In this document: piece by piece, positions 59,111 through 64,000 of the stretch | Layout: every line of letters begins with the position of its first letter | How positions within the stretch are numbered: position 1 is the first letter of the stretch | NCBI RefSeq assembly: GCF_025960875.1 | Contig: NZ_JAODLR010000012.1 | Location: 1-64,000 of the forward strand | Length of the DNA: 64,000 nt | Direction: 5' to 3' | DNA from: Crystallibacter permensis | Lineage (GTDB): Bacteria > Actinomycetota > Actinomycetes > Actinomycetales > Micrococcaceae | The notes under the pieces: generated by a model | Databases searched by the model: none | Seen by the model: only the letters and a program-made list of their open reading frames with translations | What the model was told of the DNA's origin: nothing | Translations under genes and position numbers: made by a program

Positions 59111-61516
59111 TCAGCCTGCCGCGGTAGTAACAGATGAAGGCGAGGACGCGTCCTCGGCCTGACTCCCGCCGTCGGAAGCCTTTGAGGTTGTCTCCCGCGC
59201 TGCCTGGATCGCCCAGAAGACCGCCTCGGGCGTGGCCGGGCTGGCGAGTTCGACCGGCCGGTCCCCAGCTCCGAACGCAGCTACCGCCTGGCGCAGGGCC
59301 TCCCTGACGCTGAAGGCGAGCATGAGCGGCGGTTCACCCACCGCTTTGGAGCCGTAGACGACCCCGCTTTCGGTGGCCTGCTCGAAAAGGTGCACGTTGA
59401 ACTCCTCGGGCATCTCCGAGAAGCTGGGCAGCTTGTAGGTGCTGGCGGACTGCGTCGCCAGACGGCCCCGGTGCTCGCCGTCGGACTCGTCCCAGCGCAG
59501 TTCCTCGAGCGTCAGCCACCCGGCACCCTGGACGAAGCCGCCCTCGATCTGGCCGAGGTCGATGAGCGGCGAGAGGCTGTCGCCGACGTCGTGGACAATG
59601 TCCGTCCGCAGTTGGCGGTAGGCGCCGGTGAAGCCGTCCACTTCTACCTCGGAAACGGCCGCCCCGTAAGCGAAGTACTTGAACGGCTCGCCTTGCATGC
59701 GGGCGCTGTCCCAGTGCAGTCCCGAGGTGCGGTAATAGCCGGCGGCCCAGATCGGAATCCGCTGGAAGTAGGCGTCGTTGGCCAGATCGGCGAAGGCAAT
59801 GTGCCTGTCATGAAAGCCGATCCCGGTCACCTTGCCGTCGGCGAACCGGACGTCATCGGGGTGGATATTCATCTTGCGGGCCGCCACCTCGGCCAGCCGC
59901 GCGCTGATTTGCTCGCAGGCGTCCTTGATGGCCCCGCCATTGAGATCGGCGCCGGAGCTGGCGGCCGTCGCCGACGTGTTCGGTACCTTGTCCGTGCGGG
60001 TCGGGGCCAGACGGATGAAATCCAGCGGAACTCCCAAGGCGGTGGCGGCCACCTGGCGCATTTTGGTGTGCAGGCCCTGGCCCATTTCCGTGCCGCCGTG
60101 ATTGATCAGGACGGAGCCGTCCTTATATACGTGCACGAGTGCGCCGGCTTGATTAAAGGCGGTGAGGTTGAACGAGATACCGAACTTCACCGGAGTGATG
60201 GCGAGGGCGCGTCTGTTGTGCGGGTGGCCGGCATTGAACACGTCGATCTCTTCGCGTCGGCGCCCGACGTCGGCACGTTCCAGCAGGGTTTGCCAGATGG
60301 TATGCAGCCGCTCGGCATGGCGGACCGGCTGGCCGTACGGGGTGCTCTGCCCGGCAGTGTAGAGGTTGCGCTGCCGCAGCTCGCCGGGGTCGAGTCCCAG
60401 TACCGGAGCGGCTCTGCCCAGGACCTCCTCGATGAGGAACATGCCTTGTGGACCACCGAAGCCGCGGAATGCGGTCTGGGAAGTCTTGTTGGTCTTCGCG
60501 ATCCGGCCATCGACGTGCACGTTGGGAATCCAGTAGGAATTGTCCACGTGGCACAGCGCGCGGGTCAGTACCGGCTCCGAAAGATCAAGGCTCCACCCGC
60601 CGTCGCTCGTCAGCGTAGCCTTCAGCGCCTGGATGCGGCCGTCCTGGTCGAAACCGGCTTCCCATCTGGCGTGGAACGGGTGGCGCTTGCCCGTCAGGGT
60701 GATGTCCTGCGTGCGGTTAAGTCGCAGGCGCACCGGCCGGCCGGTGAGAACCGCGCCCAGCGCCGCGACGGCGGCGAAACCGTGGGGCTGCATTTCCTTG
60801 CCGCCGAAGCCGCCGCCCATGCGCAGGCACTGGACGGTGACGTCGTGGTTGTGCCGGCCCAGCACGTGCGCCACGATTTCCTGCGTCTCCGAGGGATGCT
60901 GCGTGCTGCTGTGGATAAAGATCTGTCCGCCCTCATCGAGGTACGCGAACGATGCGTGGGTCTCCAGATAGAAGTGCTCCTGGCCGCCGTACTCGATCTC
61001 GCCGGAAAACCGGTGTGCAGCTCCCTCCAGGGCCGCGTTGGCGTCGCCCCTGCTAAGGGTCGGCTGGTGGCCCTGGAAGCTTTCCGCCTCGATGGCCTCA
61101 GTGAGTGTCAGCAGCGAGGGGAGCCGGTCGTAGCTGACGTCGACTGCCTCCGCCCCCAGCCGCGCAGCCTCGGGCGTTTCGCCCAGCACCCAGCAGACGG
61201 CATGGCCGTAGTACATGACCTCGGTGGGAAAAAGCGGCTCGTCATGCTTGGTCCCGGCGTCGTTGACGCCGGGAACATCCGCTCCGGTCAGCACCCGGAC
61301 TACTCCCGGGACCTGCAGCGCGGGTTCGGTCCGCAAGGAAGTCACGACGGCGTGGGCATGCGGTGCCTGGACGGGCCAGGCATGCAGCACATTCTGGCGG
61401 CCGACGATGAGGTCATCGGTGTAAAGGGCCGTACCCGTGACATGCAGCGCGGCGGATTCGTGCGGGACCGTCAGACCGACGACGGGATTGACTGGGCGGT
61501 CGGCAAGGGATTTCAT
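59111..61516 (-). CDS. xdhB: Xanthine dehydrogenase molybdenum subunit
   Basis: 801 residues. It carries the molybdopterin domains: KHDEPLFP-type opening, QEHFYLETHASFAYLDEGG, GGGFGGKEMQPHGFAAVAALGA, FRGFGGPQGMFLIEEVLGRAA (split FRGFGGPQGMFLIEE) and NHGGTEMGQGLHTKMRQVAA, and catalytic Glu in GSKAVGEPPLMLAFSV. It hydroxylates hypoxanthine and xanthine to urate. Start at ATG 61516, overlapping the XdhA stop (ATGA). A longer upstream frame is not family-like. Confidence 0.93.
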   Translation of the reverse strand: MKSLADRPVNPVVGLTVPHESAALHVTGTALYTDDLIVGRQNVLHAWPVQAPHAHAVVTSLRTEPALQVPGVVRVLTGADVPGVNDAGTKHDEPLFPTEVMYYGHAVCWVLGETPEAARLGAEAVDVSYDRLPSLLTLTEAIEAESFQGHQPTLSRGDANAALEGAAHRFSGEIEYGGQEHFYLETHASFAYLDEGGQIFIHSSTQHPSETQEIVAHVLGRHNHDVTVQCLRMGGGFGGKEMQPHGFAAVAALGAVLTGRPVRLRLNRTQDITLTGKRHPFHARWEAGFDQDGRIQALKATLTSDGGWSLDLSEPVLTRALCHVDNSYWIPNVHVDGRIAKTNKTSQTAFRGFGGPQGMFLIEEVLGRAAPVLGLDPGELRQRNLYTAGQSTPYGQPVRHAERLHTIWQTLLERADVGRRREEIDVFNAGHPHNRRALAITPVKFGISFNLTAFNQAGALVHVYKDGSVLINHGGTEMGQGLHTKMRQVAATALGVPLDFIRLAPTRTDKVPNTSATAASSGADLNGGAIKDACEQISARLAEVAARKMNIHPDDVRFADGKVTGIGFHDRHIAFADLANDAYFQRIPIWAAGYYRTSGLHWDSARMQGEPFKYFAYGAAVSEVEVDGFTGAYRQLRTDIVHDVGDSLSPLIDLGQIEGGFVQGAGWLTLEELRWDESDGEHRGRLATQSASTYKLPSFSEMPEEFNVHLFEQATESGVVYGSKAVGEPPLMLAFSVREALRQAVAAFGAGDRPVELASPATPEAVFWAIQAARETTSKASDGGSQAEDASSPSSVTTAAG

Positions 61517-63015
61517 CGAGCTACCTCCACAGCGGATGCTGTTTCCGCATAAAACTTGAGCAATGCCTGGCCGAGCATCGCCGAGCGATACTTGGCGCTC
61601 GCCCTCAAATCGTCGATCGGTGTGCCCTCGGCGGACATGACGGCGGCGGCAGCCTCGGCAGTTTCCGGCGTCCACGGCTGGCCCGCCAGCGACTGCTCCG
61701 TTCTGGTTGCGCGGATCGGCGTGGCCGCAACGCCGCCGACGCCTATCCGGATGGAGGAGACGGTGCAGCCGTCGAGTTGCATGGCGAAAGCGACGGCGAC
61801 ACTCGAAATGTCGTCAAAACGGCGCTTGGCGATTTTGTAGAAGGCGGTGCTCTCCGCGAGCGGCAGCGGGATCCGCACCGCGCGCAGGAGCTCGCCTGGT
61901 TTCTTGACGCTCTGGCGGTACCCGGTGAAGTATTCGGCAAGCGCGACTTCCCGCTCGCCGCTGGCGGAGGCCAGCACGACCGACGCGTCCAGCGCCAGCA
62001 GCGCCGGCGCGGAATCACCGATCGGCGACCCCGTCGCCAGATTGCCGCCCAGGCTTGCCGTATTGCGGATCAGCGGGGAGGCGAACTGGGGGAAGAGCTG
62101 GCTCAATAAAGGTACGCGGCCGGCGAGCCCGCGATCGATCTCGGTGAGGCTCAGTGCGGACCCAATGGTGATCCGATCGTTGCCGACCTCCAACATCCGC
62201 AGCGGCTCCAGCCGGTCGATGGCAAGGGTCAGCGGAGGCCGCGTGTGCCGCAGGTTCACCTCCACCCCGAGATCCGTGGCGCCGGCGACCAGCTTGGCCT
62301 CCGGATTCTGTTCGAGCAGGTCGAAGAGCTCCTCCATGGCCGCAGGCCTGACGAAGCGGGCGCCGTCGACAATTTTCTGGGTAGGACGAGCGGCAGGCGC
62401 GGGTCCACCCTGCCGGACAAGCAGCGGGTCGGAGCCATCGGGGGAGCCGAGCGCGTACGCCGCGTCCCGGATGGGGCGGTAGCCGGTGCAGCGGCACAGA
62501 TTACCGCTCAGAGCATGCAGGTCAAAGCCGTTGGGCCCGCTTTCATGGTCGGTCGCATGCTCCTCGCCGGCCACCGCAGTCCCGGTCTGCGCCGCACTGG
62601 AGCGGGCAGCGTCCCGCTCCGGGCGGTAATACTCTGCGGCCATGGAACAGATGAACCCCGGCGTGCAGTAGCCGCACTGGGCTCCACCGCGGTCCGCCAT
62701 CTCGCGCTGAACGGGGTGCAGAGCCTCCTCGGCGCAGGGACCCGGTGCGGTACCGAGGCCCTCTGCGGTCACGATTTCCTGGCCGTCGAACGCCAAGGCA
62801 GGAGGCAGGCACGCGTTGATTGAGGTCCAGCGGCTTCGGTCGGCCCCGTCCGGGCGGGCCACGAGGACGGCGCACGCACCGCACTCACCCTCGGCGCAGC
62901 CCTCCTTCGCCCCGGTCAAGCCCTCTGTTCTCAACCAGTCGAGCAACCGGGTGTGCGGACCAGCCCCGCCGCAATCGCGCAGTTGGCCGTTGACCGTTAT
63001 CTGGCTATCGTCCAT
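61513..63015 (-). CDS. xdhA: Xanthine dehydrogenase FeS/FAD subunit
   Basis: 500 residues. N-terminal plant-type 2Fe-2S domain (GCAEGECGACAVLV), second 2Fe-2S helical domain (CGYCTPGF and LSGNLCRCTGYRPI), then an FAD domain (from about residue 215: LVAGATDLGVEVNLRH, NTASLGGNLATGSPIGDSAP) and the CO-dehydrogenase-like C-terminal domain. An inserted hydrophilic stretch sits at about residues 135-160 between the cysteine motifs. First gene of xdhA-xdhB-xdhC. No regulator of purine use is next to it. Confidence 0.92.
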   Translation of the reverse strand: MDDSQITVNGQLRDCGGAGPHTRLLDWLRTEGLTGAKEGCAEGECGACAVLVARPDGADRSRWTSINACLPPALAFDGQEIVTAEGLGTAPGPCAEEALHPVQREMADRGGAQCGYCTPGFICSMAAEYYRPERDAARSSAAQTGTAVAGEEHATDHESGPNGFDLHALSGNLCRCTGYRPIRDAAYALGSPDGSDPLLVRQGGPAPAARPTQKIVDGARFVRPAAMEELFDLLEQNPEAKLVAGATDLGVEVNLRHTRPPLTLAIDRLEPLRMLEVGNDRITIGSALSLTEIDRGLAGRVPLLSQLFPQFASPLIRNTASLGGNLATGSPIGDSAPALLALDASVVLASASGEREVALAEYFTGYRQSVKKPGELLRAVRIPLPLAESTAFYKIAKRRFDDISSVAVAFAMQLDGCTVSSIRIGVGGVAATPIRATRTEQSLAGQPWTPETAEAAAAVMSAEGTPIDDLRASAKYRSAMLGQALLKFYAETASAVEVAR

Positions 63016-63235
63016 GCCTCAATCTCCTCAGCGCCCTCGTTAGACGTGCCTTGAGAATCATCCTGTGACTCACACCATACTGCGCCACGCGTAGGTGTAA
63101 ACCCGTCGCGTAGCCTTCAGGCGAAGTTGTTTGGGCGGGGATGTTTGACGGGCACACCACTGCTCATCTGAGCGACAGTGGAGGGCTCATATGATAGATT
63201 GGCGGAAAAGTAACCCAGCTCACAAGGTGGTTCCA
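63016..63235. promoter_or_regulatory. Divergent promoter region (xdhA / mannitol dehydrogenase)
   Basis: 220 bp. A clear -10 (TATGAT, 63190-63195) lies 41 bp before the rightward ATG. TTGACG at 63145 is too far for a normal spacer. I see no distinct operator for the xdh genes. Confidence 0.4.
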
Positions 63236-64000
63236 ATGTCATCGCTGAACGCGCGCACCCTCGCCGACCTTCCCCCGCAGCTAGCCAAGCCAACCTATGA
63301 CCGTTCCCAGTTGACGGCCGGCATCGTCCACTTCGGAGTCGGCGGCTTCCACCGGGCGCACCAAGCCATGTATCTGGACCGGCTGATGAACCAGGGCAAA
63401 GCCTTCGACTGGGCCATCTGCGGCGTCGGCGTCCTGCCCGGCGACGCGCTCATGAAGAAGGTCATGGATGACCAGGACTGCCTCTACACACTGGTGATCA
63501 AGAACCCGGACGGCACACGCGAGGGGCGGGTCATCGGATCTATTGTCGAGTACCTGTTTGCCCCGGAAGATCCGGAGGCAGTGATCGAAAAAATGGCCTC
63601 GGAGCAGGTCCGAATCGTCTCCTTGACCATCACCGAGGGCGGCTACAACCTCCACCATGTGACCGGGGAGTTCGACGCCGGAAACCCTGCCGTGGCAGCC
63701 GACCTGGCGCCGGGCGCAACACCGGCAACCACCTTCGGGTTGGTGACGGAAGCCTTGGCCCGGCGCCGTGAGCGCGGCCTGCCGCCGTTTACGATCATGT
63801 CCTGCGACAACATCCAAGGCAACGGCGACGTCGCGAAGAAGATGTTCACCGCCTACGCCAGCCTCAAGAACCCCGAGCTGGGTTCCTGGATGGAGGCGAA
63901 CATTGCCTTTCCCAACTCCATGGTGGACCGCATCACGCCCGTCACCACTGATGAGGACCGCGCCGCCATTGCCGAAGGGTTCGGCGTCGAAGATGCCTGG
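63236..64000 (+). CDS. Mannitol dehydrogenase-family protein (partial)
   Basis: The first 255 codons of a long-chain polyol or uronate dehydrogenase; it continues beyond the window. The NAD site is GIVHFGVGGFHRAHQAMYLD (about residue 28), followed by ITEGGYNLHH (about 142), TIMSCDNIQGNGDV (about 185) and NSMVDRITP (about 223), the signatures shared by mannitol 2-dehydrogenase and fructuronate/altronate oxidoreductase. Start ATG 63236 with AAGGTGG. The substrate (mannitol, arabitol or fructuronate) cannot be decided from this part. Confidence 0.9.
   Translation, partial: MSSLNARTLADLPPQLAKPTYDRSQLTAGIVHFGVGGFHRAHQAMYLDRLMNQGKAFDWAICGVGVLPGDALMKKVMDDQDCLYTLVIKNPDGTREGRVIGSIVEYLFAPEDPEAVIEKMASEQVRIVSLTITEGGYNLHHVTGEFDAGNPAVAADLAPGATPATTFGLVTEALARRRERGLPPFTIMSCDNIQGNGDVAKKMFTAYASLKNPELGSWMEANIAFPNSMVDRITPVTTDEDRAAIAEGFGVEDAW

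Overview
The window is high-GC DNA, densely coded, with many GTG starts and several start codons placed 6-7 bases after a TAnnnT box (leaderless promoters). Gene content (XdhC/XdhA/XdhB, CGNR regulator with EamA transporter, DUF1206, DUF2277, CsoR-CopZ-CopA, mycothiol-type arsenate reductase relatives, an IdeR/DtxR iron box) points to an actinobacterium, most likely of the Micrococcaceae (Arthrobacter-like). It looks chromosomal. I see no rRNA, tRNA, CRISPR, integrase or intact insertion sequence.

Layout. 1-4.4 kb: a minus-strand family-5 (peptide/nickel/metallophore type) ABC importer under a 16/19 iron box. 4.5-5.6 kb: three decayed genes back to back (SRPBCC/AHSA1, ArsR, thiolase 3' end). 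5.8-15.4 kb: AhpD-like protein, DHA2 exporter, nitrilase-type hydrolase, DapA-family aldolase, lipoprotein, MFS exporter, large multicopper oxidase, HtrA-like protease. 15.5-19.4 kb: a heterodimeric ABC exporter. 20.8-27.1 kb: a tartrate catabolic locus (GntR regulator with its palindromic operator, D-tartrate dehydratase, SLC13 dicarboxylate carrier, 2-hydroxyacid dehydrogenase, tartrate dehydrogenase). 27.2-31.2 kb: GNAT, MFS, LysP-like permease preceded by a 66-codon stub of a second permease. 31.2-32.1 kb: the largest gene-poor stretch. 32.1-36.9 kb: an unknown protein coupled to an SDR, a stand-alone 5'-3' exonuclease, an O-acetyltransferase, a secreted protein.

37-46.4 kb: mostly small enzymes and membrane proteins, including an autoregulated-looking operon (membrane protein, winged-helix regulator, ABC-2 ATPase and permease) behind two CAAAC[C/T]GGTTTG palindromes, an orphan RHH antitoxin, a MATE exporter, and DUF308, DUF4261 and DUF1206 proteins. 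46.5-50.5 kb: CGNR/EamA divergent pair, AAHS-type MFS, DUF2277, thioredoxin-fold protein. 50.5-53.8 kb: copper operon csoR-copZ-copA with its CsoR box. 54-56.1 kb: DHA2 exporter with a divergent, frameshifted TetR. 56.1-58.2 kb: TrxB, ArsC and a second LMW-phosphatase-fold protein. 58.3-63 kb: xanthine dehydrogenase operon xdhA-xdhB-xdhC. The window ends inside a mannitol dehydrogenase-family gene.

The most unusual signals are a 70-bp three-arm palindromic repeat present at two sites with a compensatory base pair, the iron box on a peptide/nickel-type importer, the paired palindromes in front of the winged-helix/ABC-2 operon, an HDxxH plus EELRCD motif pair in the unknown 467-residue protein, and the cluster of frameshifted genes at 4.5-5.6 kb. 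I do not see one clear, complete, previously undescribed defence or biosynthetic system.
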